Positions 1 through 8,095 of a stretch of 19,259 nucleotides of DNA are shown piece after piece. How positions within the stretch are numbered: position 1 is the stretch's first letter; each line of letters starts with the position of its first letter. A program made the translations under genes and the position numbers. The notes beneath the pieces were generated by a model. The model was not told the DNA's origin. It saw only the letters and a program-made list of their open reading frames with translations, and made no database searches. Source of the stretch: Solirubrobacterales bacterium (GTDB lineage: Bacteria > Actinomycetota > Thermoleophilia > Solirubrobacterales > Solirubrobacteraceae); contig PMKB01000311.1 in NCBI GenBank assembly GCA_003157595.1, positions 468 to 19,726 on the forward strand. The letters are read 5' to 3'.

Positions 1-429
1 ATGCTCCCGTTCTGCGGCTACAACATGGGCGACTACCTCGCCTACTGGCTCTCGCTCGGACGCAACCACGACGCCGAGAAGCTGCCGCGGATCTTCTACG
101 TCAACTGGTTCCGCAAGGCGGCCGACGGCCGTTTCCTGTGGCCTGGCTTCGGCGACAACAGCCGCGTGCTGGAGTGGGTCTTCCGCCGCTGCGAGGGCAG
201 CGCGTACGCGATCGACACCCCGATCGGCCGCGTCCCCGCAGTCGGCTCGCTGCACCTGCAGGGCGTCGAGATCGCGCCCGAGGACATCGACGAGCTGCTG
301 CGCGTCGACCCCGCCGAATGGCGCGCAGAGCTGCCCTTGATCCGCGAGCACCTCGCGATCTTCGGCGAGCAGCTGCCGCCCGAGCTGCTCGGCCAGCTCG
401 ACGCGCTCGAGGACCGGCTCAATTCTTGA
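1..429 (+). CDS. pckG: Phosphoenolpyruvate carboxykinase (GTP), C-terminal part
   Basis: This is the last 142 residues of GTP-dependent PEP carboxykinase, which interconverts oxaloacetate and PEP with GTP/GDP in gluconeogenesis and anaplerosis in the cytosol. The reading frame is open from base 1, and the ATG at base 1 is an internal methionine, so the gene is cut by the window edge. The segment LPFCGYNMGDY followed by IFYVNWFRK, FLWPGFGDNSRVLEW and IDTPIGRVPA is the highly conserved C-terminal block of the GTP enzyme (about 600 residues in full). The ATP-type enzyme lacks this block. The gene converges on the cupin gene, with a GC-rich hairpin between them. Identification is by recognised family sequence. 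The nucleotide-binding and catalytic N-terminal motifs lie outside the window and cannot be checked here. Confidence 0.95.
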   Translation: MLPFCGYNMGDYLAYWLSLGRNHDAEKLPRIFYVNWFRKAADGRFLWPGFGDNSRVLEWVFRRCEGSAYAIDTPIGRVPAVGSLHLQGVEIAPEDIDELLRVDPAEWRAELPLIREHLAIFGEQLPPELLGQLDALEDRLNS

Positions 430-430
430 T

Positions 431-457
431 GGCGGGCCTGGGCCTGCCGGCCCCGCC
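431..457. terminator. GC-rich hairpin between convergent genes
   Basis: GGCGGGCC (431-438) can pair with GGCCCCGCC (449-457), with one bulged base and a 10-nt loop. It begins just after the pckG stop and lies before the cupin stop on the other strand, so it could end transcription from either side. There is no U tract, so intrinsic termination is uncertain. Confidence 0.4.
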
Positions 458-485
458 CGCACCGTCGACCTTCGCTGCGCCCGAG

Positions 486-845
486 CTATATCTCGCGCTC
501 GGCCACGGTCAGCTGCCCGCCGGCGTCGCCGGTATTCAGCGTGCCCCGCGGCTCGATCAGCAGCACGTGCGTTTCCTCGTCGGCCTTCGGACAGTGCTCC
601 ACGCCGCGCGGCACGACGAACAGCTCGCCTTCGTTCAGCACGACGTCACGGTCGCGCAGCTGGATCGTCAGCCGGCCGCGCAGGACGAGGAAGAAGTCGT
701 CGGTGTCCTCGTGCTTGTGCCAGACGAACTCGCCGCGGACCTTGACGACCAAGATCTTGTAGTCGTTCAGGTAGCCCACGATCCCGGGGCTGTAGGGCGC
801 CGCCAGCAGCGTCAGCTTCGACTCCAGGTTGACGAGGTCCTCCAC
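486..845 (-). CDS. Single-domain cupin protein
   Basis: A 119-residue small cupin of unknown substrate. The first cupin motif is visible as G38, H43, H45, D50 and G57 (WHKHEDTDDFFLVLRGRL), with D where the consensus has E. The second motif is GELFVVPRGVEHCP with H84. These histidines are the usual metal ligands of the fold, so a bound metal ion is likely. The start is GTG at 845. It lies 13 nt after the stop of the zinc-ribbon gene on the same strand, so the two are probably cotranscribed from the promoter at 1424-1429. Proteins of this size and motif spacing are often annotated as mannose-6-phosphate isomerase-like cupins, but nothing in the context supports a specific reaction. Confidence 0.85.
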   Translation of the reverse strand: MEDLVNLESKLTLLAAPYSPGIVGYLNDYKILVVKVRGEFVWHKHEDTDDFFLVLRGRLTIQLRDRDVVLNEGELFVVPRGVEHCPKADEETHVLLIEPRGTLNTGDAGGQLTVAEREI

Positions 846-858
846 CGCTGGGAGCCGT

Positions 859-1416
859 TCAGTGCCGTTCGCCGGTCGAGGCCGGCGGGCGGGACTCCTC
901 GGCTAGCGAGGTGACCTGCAGATCGCCACGAGCCGCGCTCTCGAGCACCTCGGTGGCCTCGTCGAGTGAGCGCGCGTACAGCTCGACCAGCAGGTGCACG
1001 GTGATTCGGCGGTCATCGTCGTGCTTGTGGAAGCGCACGTGCGTGAAGAACTCGCGCACGCCGTGGTCGCCGAAGGCGGCGTAGGAGAGCGCGTCGCCGG
1101 CCTCCGGGCCCGAGCAGCTCTCGACGTCGTCGGCATCGACCGTCACGGTGCACGATGCGACCCACGGCGTGCCGGTGACCATGCGCTCCCAGCGATCCTC
1201 GATCGGCTCGACGCGTCCGTCGACGAACCCGAGGTGCGGCTGGTCGTGCATGCAGTCCAGGCATTGAACGACCGCCTCCTGGATCTCGTCCACCACCTCT
1301 GCCCGCTCGCCGGTGACCGGGTCGATCTTGTGGATGCCCTCGTAGTGGACCTGCACCTCGAGGTCGCTGGACCAGCAGCGATAGCAGCGCAGCCAGTTTC
1401 GCGGATCTTCGCTCAT
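859..1416 (-). CDS. Hypothetical protein with N-terminal zinc-ribbon-like cysteines
   Basis: A 185-residue protein I do not recognise as a named family. Two CX2C pairs (C11/C14 in CYRCW and C52/C55 in CLDCMHD), 37 residues apart, look like a zinc-binding ribbon. The acidic remainder has a mixed alpha/beta character with no membrane segment or signal peptide, so it is probably cytosolic. The ATG at 1416 is preceded by TAGAAT and a 7-nt spacer, which suggests a leaderless mRNA and fixes the start. The gene is divergent from bioA with only 23 bp between start codons, and it is followed 13 nt later by the cupin gene. Codon use and GC match the neighbours. A role in metal or nucleic-acid binding is only a guess from the cysteines. 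Confidence 0.75.
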   Translation of the reverse strand: MSEDPRNWLRCYRCWSSDLEVQVHYEGIHKIDPVTGERAEVVDEIQEAVVQCLDCMHDQPHLGFVDGRVEPIEDRWERMVTGTPWVASCTVTVDADDVESCSGPEAGDALSYAAFGDHGVREFFTHVRFHKHDDDRRITVHLLVELYARSLDEATEVLESAARGDLQVTSLAEESRPPASTGERH

Positions 1417-1423
1417 CGCTCAG

Positions 1424-1433
1424 ATTCTATGCT
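1424..1433. promoter_or_regulatory. Overlapping back-to-back -10 elements (bioA / zinc-ribbon gene)
   Basis: On the minus strand TAGAAT (1429-1424) ends 7 nt before the ATG at 1416. On the plus strand TATGCT (1428-1433) ends 6 nt before the GTG at 1440. The two hexamers share the TA at 1428-1429. Both fit the actinobacterial TANNNT -10 consensus and both spacings place the transcription start at the first base of the start codon, predicting leaderless mRNAs from both genes. No convincing -35 box was seen for either direction. Confidence 0.6.
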
Positions 1434-1439
1434 GCGGCG

Positions 1440-2723
1440 GTGGGCGACCCCGGACGCGACTCCGCGCTGCTGGCACTCGATCGTGTGCACGTCTGGCATC
1501 CCTACGGGCCGATGCCCGGCGTCGCCGAGCCGCTGCTCGTCGCCTCCGCGCGCGGCGTGCGCCTGCAACTCGCCGATGGCCGTGAGCTGATCGACGGCAT
1601 GTCCTCGTGGTGGTGCGCGATCCACGGCTACCGCCACCCGGCGCTCGACGCGGCCGCACGCGCCCAACTCGAGCGGATGTCGCACGTCATGTTCGGCGGC
1701 CTCACGCACGCGCCGGCGATCGAGCTGGCGCATGCCCTGGTCGCGTTGACGCCGGCGCCGCTCGAGCACGTCTTCTTCGCGGACTCGGGCTCGGTCGCCG
1801 TCGAGGTGGCGATCAAGATGTGCCTGCAGGCCGCCGGACACAGCCGCACCCGGTTGCTCGCGCTGCATGGCGGCTACCACGGCGACACCTTCGGCGCGAT
1901 GTCGGTGTGCGACCCGCTAGACGGCATGCACCACCTGTTCGCCTCGGTGCTGCCCGGGCACCTTTTCGCGCCGCGCCCGCCCGGCGGCGTCGACGCCGCC
2001 GTCGACGAGCGCTACGCGGCGCAGCTGCGCGAGCTCTTCGCGCGCCACGGCGGCGAGCTTGCCGCCGCGATCGTCGAGCCTCTCGTGCAGGGCGCGGGCG
2101 GCATGTGGTTCTACTCGCCGGCTTACCTGCGGCTGCTGCGCGAGCTCTGCGACGCCCACGGCGTGCTGCTGATCTTCGACGAGATCGCGACCGGGTTCGG
2201 GCGCTCCGGCACCCTCTTCGCCGCCGACCGCGCCGGCGTCGCGCCCGACGTGATGTGCGTCGGCAAGGCGCTTACGGGCGGCTACCTGACGCTTGCGGCG
2301 ACGCTCTGCAGCGGCGCCGTCGCGGCGCGGATCGACGGCCCACTGATGCACGGGCCGACCTACATGGCCAACCCGCTGGCGTGCGCGGTTGCGCTGGCCA
2401 GCCTCGAGCTGCTGGCCGGCGGCGAGTGGCGCGAGCAGGTCGCGCGGATCGAAGGCGTGATGCGCGAGGAGCTGGCGGCGGCAGCGGAGCTCCCCGGCGT
2501 GCGCGAGGTTCGCACGCTGGGCGCGATCGCCGTGATCGAGACCGAGCAGCCGGTGGAGCTGGCCGCGGCAACCGCCGCCGCGCTCGAGCAGGGCGTCTGG
2601 CTGCGGCCCTTCGGCAACCTCGTCTATGCGATGCCGCCCTACGTCACGACCGAGCAGGAGCTTCGCTGCGTGGCGCGCGCGATGGTCGCCGCGGCCGCCG
2701 CTCAGCCGAAGGTGAACGAATAG
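1440..2723 (+). CDS. bioA: Adenosylmethionine-8-amino-7-oxononanoate aminotransferase
   Basis: A PLP enzyme of biotin synthesis that transfers the amino group of S-adenosylmethionine to KAPA, giving DAPA. It is a class III aminotransferase of 427 residues, the usual length. Visible hallmarks are VWHPYGPM near residue 18, the [10 protein letters not shown] substrate-site segment (55-64), [10 protein letters not shown] (141-150), [11 protein letters not shown] (245-255) with D247 contacting the PLP pyridine nitrogen, and K276 in VGKALTGGY as the Schiff-base lysine. [12 protein letters not shown] (304-315) is also typical of BioA rather than of other class III enzymes. The start is GTG at 1440, chosen because the reading frame has no better start and TATGCT lies 6 nt upstream. 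No other biotin gene is in the window. The 3' end overlaps the dipZ 3' end by 22 nt on the opposite strand. Confidence 0.93.
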   Translation: MGDPGRDSALLALDRVHVWHPYGPMPGVAEPLLVASARGVRLQLADGRELIDGMSSWWCAIHGYRHPALDAAARAQLERMSHVMFGGLTHAPAIELAHALVALTPAPLEHVFFADSGSVAVEVAIKMCLQAAGHSRTRLLALHGGYHGDTFGAMSVCDPLDGMHHLFASVLPGHLFAPRPPGGVDAAVDERYAAQLRELFARHGGELAAAIVEPLVQGAGGMWFYSPAYLRLLRELCDAHGVLLIFDEIATGFGRSGTLFAADRAGVAPDVMCVGKALTGGYLTLAATLCSGAVAARIDGPLMHGPTYMANPLACAVALASLELLAGGEWREQVARIEGVMREELAAAAELPGVREVRTLGAIAVIETEQPVELAAATAAALEQGVWLRPFGNLVYAMPPYVTTEQELRCVARAMVAAAAAQPKVNE

Positions 2724-4405
2724 CCGCTCGTCCCGGCGTCGAACTGCAGGTGAATCGAGTGGCGCGAGTCGGTCGCGAAGTGGGCGAGGTGGTAGAGGCG
2801 CTGCTGGGTGACCTTCAGCGTGGTCGAGTAGCGCCCGTCGATGAAGACGGCGACGGCGCCGGCGGTGTGGGCCGGGGGAGAGAGCACGATGTAGACGTTC
2901 TTGGCCTGGATGTCGGCGTCGATCGTCGCGCCCGTGCCGGCCAGCGCCCGTTGGCTGGCGATCGTCCAGATCCCGCCGTAGGCGAAGTCGTTGACGGCCA
3001 TCGTGTAGCTCGGCGCGGTGTAGGTGTGGGTACCGGAGTAGGGCTCGTTTTCGATCCAGCCGGCCGCCCGCGCGGTGCCGAGATAGGTCTCCGGGGTCGT
3101 CGAGCTCGACGGGACGATCACGTCATGGGTCCGGGCGCCCGCGCCGAGGTCCTTCGCGCCGGCCTGCGCGAGCAGCGCGCGGATCGCCGCCTCGGTTCTG
3201 GTGTAGTCGCCCTCGCCGAAGGTCGCGTAGCGAATTCGCCCGGTCTTGTCGATCAGGTAGTCGGCCGGCCAGTATTCGTTCCCCCAGGCGTTCCAGGTGT
3301 CGAGGTTGTTGTCCTGGACGACCGGGTAGCGGATGCCGAACTGCCTGATCGCGTTGGCGACGTTGCCGGCGTCCTTCTCGAACGGGAATTCGGGCGCCTC
3401 GACGCCGATGATCGTCAGTCCCTTGCTGCGGTAGCGGGCGTCCCAGGCCTCCAGATAGGGAAGCGTGCGAATGCAGTTGATGCACGTATAGGTCCAGAAG
3501 TCGATCAGCACGACGCGACCGTGCAGGCCGGTGAGCGTGAGCGGCCGGTCGCCCGGTGTGTTGAACCAGTCCTGTGTGCCGACGAACTGGGGAGCGGGGC
3601 CGCCGTCGGGCAGGGCCGGGGTCGTGACGCCCGGCAGCCCGGCGGCCTGCGTGACCGGCGCGAACTTCACCTTGTGGGTTCGCACGCCGGCGAGCCGCCT
3701 GGACACCGTCGAGGAGTTGTCGACGAATGCGGTGATGTTGACGTTTGGGATGTTCTGCGCGATCCACTGGTTGAGCTTGACGTCGAGCATCGTCGCGAGC
3801 ACGATCGCCGTGAGCACCATCACGACCCCGAGCGAGCGCTGGACGATCGCCGCGCGCCCGGAACCGCGCAGCCGGTCGAGCACCCGCCGACCGCCGAGGG
3901 CGAGCGCGAGCAGCATCAGGCCGGTCCCGACCGCGTAGGCGAGCCCGACCGCCACCGCGCGCCCGCTTGCGGCGCTGACCGAGATCACGGCCGCGAGGAT
4001 CGGCCCGGCGCACGGGGTGTAGACGAACCCGAGTGCGGCGCCGACGAGCAGGCCCGAGGCGAAGCCGTCGCCCTTCGTGCGTGGACCAAGCCGCGATAAC
4101 GCCGCGAGCGGGCGTTCCAGGCGCTCCCCGAGCTGGGGGATCAGGAGTGCCAGTCCGAACAGGATCAGCACCGCGATCGCAACGTCGCGCAACGGGTCGG
4201 CGCCGAGGCCGACGTTGCCGACGACCTTGGCGATGCCGATGATCGTGATCGCGAACGTGCTCGTCAGTCCGAGCACGATGCCCAGCGGACGCCGGCGACC
4301 GCCCGATCCGCTTGCGGAGAGCATCGCGGGCAGTACGGGCAGCACGCACGGGGACACGGCGGTGCCGGCCCCGACGACCAGTGCGAAGAGCATCAGCAGG
4401 AGCAT
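2702..4405 (-). CDS. dipZ: DipZ-type CcdA/thioredoxin fusion membrane protein
   Basis: A 567-residue fusion that carries reducing power across the membrane to exported thiols. Residues 1-210 form a CcdA-like transmembrane part with C20 (SPCVLPVLP) and C132 (TPCAGPIL), the redox pair of the family. Residues 265-415 are a thioredoxin/redoxin domain with the active site C308-I-N-C311 in [18 protein letters not shown] and the cis-proline region further on. The last 140 residues match the beta-rich, carbohydrate-binding-like C-terminal domain of mycobacterial DipZ. The domain order and length agree with that family. The ATG at 4405 begins a hydrophobic N-terminal segment. An inverted repeat and a possible TACGCT -10 lie just upstream. 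The likely role is cytochrome c maturation or extracytoplasmic disulfide repair. The gene stands alone, convergent with bioA. Confidence 0.9.
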   Translation of the reverse strand: MLLLMLFALVVGAGTAVSPCVLPVLPAMLSASGSGGRRRPLGIVLGLTSTFAITIIGIAKVVGNVGLGADPLRDVAIAVLILFGLALLIPQLGERLERPLAALSRLGPRTKGDGFASGLLVGAALGFVYTPCAGPILAAVISVSAASGRAVAVGLAYAVGTGLMLLALALGGRRVLDRLRGSGRAAIVQRSLGVVMVLTAIVLATMLDVKLNQWIAQNIPNVNITAFVDNSSTVSRRLAGVRTHKVKFAPVTQAAGLPGVTTPALPDGGPAPQFVGTQDWFNTPGDRPLTLTGLHGRVVLIDFWTYTCINCIRTLPYLEAWDARYRSKGLTIIGVEAPEFPFEKDAGNVANAIRQFGIRYPVVQDNNLDTWNAWGNEYWPADYLIDKTGRIRYATFGEGDYTRTEAAIRALLAQAGAKDLGAGARTHDVIVPSSSTTPETYLGTARAAGWIENEPYSGTHTYTAPSYTMAVNDFAYGGIWTIASQRALAGTGATIDADIQAKNVYIVLSPPAHTAGAVAVFIDGRYSTTLKVTQQRLYHLAHFATDSRHSIHLQFDAGTSGYSFTFG

Positions 4406-4411
4406 GCGCCA

Positions 4412-4426
4412 GCGTAATTCTTACGC
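4412..4426. promoter_or_regulatory. Inverted repeat upstream of dipZ
   Basis: GCGTAA-TTC-TTACGC is a perfect inverted repeat with 6-bp arms and a 3-nt spacer, 7-21 nt upstream of the dipZ start. On the minus strand its right part overlaps TACGCT, a possible -10 ending 5 nt before the ATG. It could be an operator that blocks the promoter. The evidence is symmetry and position only. Confidence 0.35.
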
Positions 4427-4539
4427 ATCGCGTGGCGGGCCCCTCAACGTGGGGCCGATCACGGCGGTCCGGTCCATGTGGGGTAGGCTCGCGAGAGCGC
4501 CAACGCGTTACACCGCGTCGGCCGGCGCTCCTGGCGCGG

Positions 4540-5442
4540 CTATTCGCGCCCGCTGAACTCGACGATCGCGACGGCCAGGCAGATCATGCCGATCGCCGCG
4601 ACGACGCCGGCCTCGAGCAGGGTCGGGACGTGCCAGCCCCACCAGGTGACGCCGGGATCGAGCGCCCGGCGCGCCGCAGCGCTGATGTTGAGGTGGTTGA
4701 AAACGAGCCGGCGCATCGGATCGACCGCGTAGGTCATCGGGTCGAGGCGGTTGAGGATCGTCAGCCACTGCGGCAGGCCGGAGACCGGGAAGATCGCGCC
4801 GGAAAGGAAGTACATCGGCATCATCACCATCTGGGTGACCGCCATGAACGACTGGATCTGCTTGATCCGCGCGGCGACCATCACGCCGAACGCCGTGATC
4901 GTGAAGGCCAGCACGAGCTGCAGCACGAAGATCTCGAGCAGCAGCACCGGGGCGTAGGGGACGCCGACCAGACCCGCCAGGCAGAGCACGAGGATCCCCT
5001 GGAAGCAGGCGACCGTCGCGCCGCCGAAGCACTTGCCGAGCACCAGCGAACTGCGGCGCACCGGCGCCACCATCATCTCGCGCAGGAAGCCGAACTCCCG
5101 GTCCCACACCAGCGATGCGGCGGAGAACATCGCCGTGAACAGCACCGCCATGCAGAGCACACCGGGGTAGACGAACGTTCGCAAATCGACGCCGTGCGTC
5201 CCGGCGCTCGCCAGGCGCGACAGGCCGGTGCCGAGCACGAACAGGAACAGGAACGGCTGCACCAGCGAGGTGATCATCCGCAGCTTGTCCTTCGAGAAGC
5301 GGATCAGCTCGCGCTCCCACACGATCTTGACCGCGCGCAGATCACCGCGCAGGCTGCTGGCGGGAACATGCACCGCGGGAACGGGCAACGGTGCGCCGGC
5401 GGCCGGGCGTGTCGGTTCGCTCGTGGCCGTGCTCGCCACCAT
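4540..5442 (-). CDS. ABC-2 type transporter permease
   Basis: The 300-residue membrane subunit of an exporter. About six hydrophobic segments are visible (near residues 57-75, 92-112, 145-162, 168-190, 200-222 and 275-296). The motif FGFLREMMVAPVRRSSLVLGK around 117-137 and GAIFPVSGLPQWL with LDPMTYAVD around 215-242 are typical of DrrB/NodJ-like ABC-2 permeases. The N-terminal 35 residues are Pro/Ala-rich and cytosolic. Its ATG shares one base with the TGA of the ATPase gene, so translation is coupled, and the two proteins should assemble as a two-plus-two exporter. Substrate is unknown. DrrAB relatives export drugs, lipids or polyketides, and the PadR neighbour suggests induction by a small molecule. 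Confidence 0.9.
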   Translation of the reverse strand: MVASTATSEPTRPAAGAPLPVPAVHVPASSLRGDLRAVKIVWERELIRFSKDKLRMITSLVQPFLFLFVLGTGLSRLASAGTHGVDLRTFVYPGVLCMAVLFTAMFSAASLVWDREFGFLREMMVAPVRRSSLVLGKCFGGATVACFQGILVLCLAGLVGVPYAPVLLLEIFVLQLVLAFTITAFGVMVAARIKQIQSFMAVTQMVMMPMYFLSGAIFPVSGLPQWLTILNRLDPMTYAVDPMRRLVFNHLNISAAARRALDPGVTWWGWHVPTLLEAGVVAAIGMICLAVAIVEFSGRE

Positions 5443-6473
5443 CAGCGGCTTCGCCGGAAGGCCGCCGTCGCGGCCCGTCGCTGATCGCCTGCGCTCGCCT
5501 CGGCGTCGCGGATCGTGGTGCCGGTGTAGGACATGAAGACGTCGTCCAGCGAGGGGCGCGACACGCTGACGCAGCGGATCGGCACGTCCAGCTCTGCGAA
5601 CAGGCGCGGCACGAAATACTCACCTGAGGCGACGCCGAAGATGACCGCGCCCTCGGAGAGGTGCGCCGTGATCTGGAAGCGCTCGGCGATCGCGGCGATC
5701 GCGGCGGCGTCATCGTCGGTCTCCAGGGTGACGCGATCGTGCCCGACGGACGCCTTCAGCGCATCCGGCGTGTCGAGCACCACGATCACGCCCTTGTCCA
5801 TGATCGCGATCCGCTGGCAGTACTCCGCCTCGTCCATGTAGTGGGTGGTGAGGAAGATCGTGATGTCCTCAGCGGCCTTCAGCTCCTGTATGTAGGTCCA
5901 GATCGAGCTGCGTGTCTGCGGGTCGAGACCGACCGTCGGCTCATCGAGGAACAGCACCCGTGGCGAGTGCATCAGCCCGCGAGCGATTTCCAGCCGCCGT
6001 TTCATGCCGCCCGAGAAGGTGGCGACGGCGCTCCGGCGCCGTTCCCAGAGGTCGACCATCTCGAGCACCTGGCGCATCCGCGGCTCGACCAGTTCCCGCT
6101 CGACGCCGTAGAGCTCGGCGTGCAGGCGCATGTTCTGCTCGGCCGTCAGGTATGTGTCGAGCGTCGTGTCCTGGAAGACCAGGCCGATGTTGCGTCGCAC
6201 CGAGTCGCGCTGGTGGTTGACGTCGAAGCCGGCGACGGTGGCCGAGCCGCTGGTCGGCTTGACCAGCGTGCAGAGCATCGCAATTGTGGTCGACTTGCCG
6301 GCGCCGTTTGGCCCGAGGAAGCCAAAGATCTCGCCCGGGGCCACCTCGAAGTCGATCCCGCGCACGGCCTCGACCTCGCCGTAGCGCTTGGTCAGGCCGT
6401 GCACCGAGATCGAAGCCGCGGCGGCGGCTGTCGCGTGAGCGACCAAGCCGCCGCCTGGGGCGTGCTCGCTCAC
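5442..6473 (-). CDS. ABC transporter ATP-binding protein (DrrA-like)
   Basis: The 343-residue ATPase that powers the ABC-2 exporter. Walker A is GPNGAGKST (54-62, with K60), the Q-loop is VFQDTTLD, the signature is FSGGMKRRLEIA (153-164), Walker B is LFLDEP (174-179) and the switch histidine is H211 in TTHYMDEAE. The roughly 100 residues after the switch form the extra C-terminal domain found in DrrA-like ATPases. The gene starts with a GTG that overlaps the padR stop by 4 nt (GTGA), and its stop shares a base with the permease start. All three are therefore one translationally coupled operon. All catalytic motifs are intact, so the protein should be active. Confidence 0.93.
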   Translation of the reverse strand: MSEHAPGGGLVAHATAAAAASISVHGLTKRYGEVEAVRGIDFEVAPGEIFGFLGPNGAGKSTTIAMLCTLVKPTSGSATVAGFDVNHQRDSVRRNIGLVFQDTTLDTYLTAEQNMRLHAELYGVERELVEPRMRQVLEMVDLWERRRSAVATFSGGMKRRLEIARGLMHSPRVLFLDEPTVGLDPQTRSSIWTYIQELKAAEDITIFLTTHYMDEAEYCQRIAIMDKGVIVVLDTPDALKASVGHDRVTLETDDDAAAIAAIAERFQITAHLSEGAVIFGVASGEYFVPRLFAELDVPIRCVSVSRPSLDDVFMSYTGTTIRDAEASAGDQRRAATAAFRRSR

Positions 6474-7123
6474 GCGTCCTTGCCCTCGTCGCCGTCGGCG
6501 AGGATCTTGTAAATGGCGCGTCGCGTCTCTGTCAGCACCTGCTTGGCCTCGGCTAGTTGTTTCTCGGTCGCGGTCTGCACGAGCTGCAAGCCGGCCATGC
6601 CGACCTGGCGCATCAGGCCGAAAAGCTCCTGGACTTCGCTCGAAACGCCGTCAGCCAGCGTATCCCATGGTGCCGGCGCGTCCTGCGGGCGTGCGGCGAG
6701 CGGCTCGCGCCCGGCGTCGGTGATCACGAACTGCTTGCGGCCGTCGGACTCCTCCGAGCGGATCAGTCCCTCGTCTTCGAGCTGGGCCAGCGCCGGATAG
6801 ACCGAGCCGGGGCTCGGGCGCCAGACGCCGCTCGAGCGCTGCTCGATCTCCTGCATGATCGCGTAGCCGTTACGCGGCTCCTCGGCCAGCAGCAGCAGCG
6901 ACGCCGTGCGGATGTCGCCGCGACGCGCCTTCCCGCCGTGGCGGCGGAAGCCGCGAGGGCCGCCGAAGCCAAAGGGCGGGCCGAACCCGCCGTAGCGGCC
7001 GCCCGGCTCACCGAAGCCCCCGCCGGCGCCGGGGCCGCCTTCGCCGCGATGCATCAGCAGCATGCTGCGATAGCGCTTGAGTGGACGGCTGCAGAATCCG
7101 CCGTCAGCGTAACTTCCAGTCAT
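6470..7123 (-). CDS. PadR-family transcriptional regulator
   Basis: A 217-residue repressor-type regulator. The winged-helix domain spans roughly residues 68-140, with NGYAIMQEIEQRS and PSPGSVYPALAQLEDEGLI as the recognition core of PadR, followed by a helical C-terminal part with WDTLADGV and a long helix that would dimerise. The first 65 residues are a Gly/Arg/Phe-rich low-complexity tail (26-64), a common addition in PadR proteins beside ABC transporters in actinobacteria. The ATG at 7123 is supported by GAGGAG 8 nt upstream on the minus strand, one of the few clear ribosome binding sites in the window. It heads the padR-ATPase-permease operon and probably represses it through the palindrome at 7160-7169, releasing it on ligand binding. 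Confidence 0.9.
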   Translation of the reverse strand: MTGSYADGGFCSRPLKRYRSMLLMHRGEGGPGAGGGFGEPGGRYGGFGPPFGFGGPRGFRRHGGKARRGDIRTASLLLLAEEPRNGYAIMQEIEQRSSGVWRPSPGSVYPALAQLEDEGLIRSEESDGRKQFVITDAGREPLAARPQDAPAPWDTLADGVSSEVQELFGLMRQVGMAGLQLVQTATEKQLAEAKQVLTETRRAIYKILADGDEGKDA

Positions 7124-7158
7124 TGGTTGCTCCTCGTTGGTGAACCCATAGTACGATC

Positions 7159-7187
7159 ACGATATATCGCAGAATGTCGTCTGTCAA
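7159..7187 (-). promoter_or_regulatory. Promoter of the padR-ABC operon
   Basis: On the minus strand a consensus -35 TTGACA (7187-7182) is followed after exactly 17 nt by TATCGT (7164-7159), a good TANNNT -10. Transcription would begin near 7152, leaving a 5' leader of about 28 nt that carries the ribosome binding site. A second possible -10, TACTAT at 7153-7148, lies downstream but has no matching -35. Confidence 0.65.
7160..7169. promoter_or_regulatory. Palindromic operator candidate for PadR
   Basis: CGATATATCG is a perfect 10-bp palindrome, AT-rich in very GC-rich surroundings, and overlaps the -10 of the padR promoter. PadR proteins usually bind short AT-rich dyads of this type at their own promoters, so autorepression by steric block is the likely mechanism. 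Confidence 0.55.
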
Positions 7188-7230
7188 GTACACCGCGATC
7201 GGACCCAGATCCCCGCGCGGGCCGGGAAGG

Positions 7231-7236
7231 TAGGGT
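7231..7236 (+). promoter_or_regulatory. -10 element of the MBL-clpS unit
   Basis: TAGGGT ends 10 nt before the ATG at 7247. This is slightly longer than the leaderless spacing elsewhere in the window, so the mRNA would be leaderless or carry a leader of only a few bases. No ribosome binding site is seen at the right distance. Confidence 0.4.
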
Positions 7237-7246
7237 TTCGGTTCGG

Positions 7247-8095
7247 ATGGACCGCGCGCTGCCACGAGCGATCGACGTCCACCAGCTCGGGCAGGAGCGC
7301 CTGATCTGCTGCTTCCTGCTCGGCGATGTGCTGATCGACTGCGGCCCGGCGTCGTGTGTGCAGACGCTGCTGGAGGAGCTCGGTGACACCCCGCCGCGCG
7401 TGCTCGCGCTGACGCACATCCACCTCGACCATGCCGGCGCGGCCGGCACGCTCGTCGAGCGCTGGCCCGACCTGGAGGTCTGGGTGCACGAGCGCGGCGC
7501 TCCCCACCTGATCGACCCGCGCAGGCTGCTCGCGAGCGCGACGCGGCTGTACGGCGAGGACATGGAGCGGCTATGGGGCGAGGTTCTGCCGGTGCCGGAG
7601 ACCAACGTCCGCGTGCTGCAAGGCGGCGAGGAACTGGACGGCCTGGAGGTCGCCTACACCCCGGGACACGCCTCGCACCACCTCAGCTACTGGCACCCGT
7701 CGAGCGCAACCGCGTTCGTCGGCGACCTCGCCGGTGTGCGCGTCGCCCCGAGTCCCTACGTACTGGCGCCCACGCCGCCGCCGGACATCGACCTAGAGCT
7801 CTGGCACGACTCGATCGCGCGCGTGCGTGAGTGGCATCCGCAGCGGCTCGCGATCACGCATTTCGGCTGCTTCGACGACGTCACCGCCCAGCTCGACGCC
7901 ATCGAGTGCGCGCTCGAGCGCTCCGCCGGGCTGGCGCGCGAGGTCTCGGCCGAGCAGTTCGTCGCCACCGTGCGCCTGGAGATCGACGCCGATGACGCCG
8001 CCGGCGAGGCGGCCGCGTACTCGCTCGGCGCGCCGCTCGATCAGTGCTACGCCGGGCTGGCGCGCTACTGGGCCAAGCGCGAGGGCGTGCGATGA
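7247..8095 (+). CDS. MBL-fold metallohydrolase
   Basis: A 282-residue metallo-beta-lactamase-fold hydrolase. The metal site is complete: H57, H59, D61 and H62 in THIHLDHAG, H141 in TPGHASHH, D160 in FVGDLAG and H205 in ITHFG. Two metal ions and a hydrolytic, thioesterase- or lactonase-like activity are expected. The substrate cannot be read from the sequence. A C-terminal helical tail of about 70 residues follows the fold. The start at ATG 7247 is chosen because the open frame upstream runs into the padR promoter region and MDRALPRAIDVHQLG is a natural N terminus. The stop overlaps the clpS ATG by 4 nt, so the two are coupled. The unit is divergent from padR with 123 bp between. Confidence 0.87.
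   Translation: MDRALPRAIDVHQLGQERLICCFLLGDVLIDCGPASCVQTLLEELGDTPPRVLALTHIHLDHAGAAGTLVERWPDLEVWVHERGAPHLIDPRRLLASATRLYGEDMERLWGEVLPVPETNVRVLQGGEELDGLEVAYTPGHASHHLSYWHPSSATAFVGDLAGVRVAPSPYVLAPTPPPDIDLELWHDSIARVREWHPQRLAITHFGCFDDVTAQLDAIECALERSAGLAREVSAEQFVATVRLEIDADDAAGEAAAYSLGAPLDQCYAGLARYWAKREGVR

Noticed and set aside
1417..1439. Biotin operator or riboswitch before bioA
   Set aside because: Only 23 bp separate the divergent starts and the mRNA is predicted to be leaderless, so no RNA leader can exist. No BirA-type dyad is visible.
1607..4099. An 830-codon open frame on the plus strand running across bioA and antisense to dipZ
   Set aside because: Its product is Arg/Ala/Gly-rich low-complexity text with no domain. 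It is the expected shadow of GC-rich genes, while bioA and dipZ in the true frames have full family motifs.
6557..7246. Upstream extension of the MBL protein to 512 residues
   Set aside because: It would read antisense through padR and its promoter. The fold begins right after ATG 7247.
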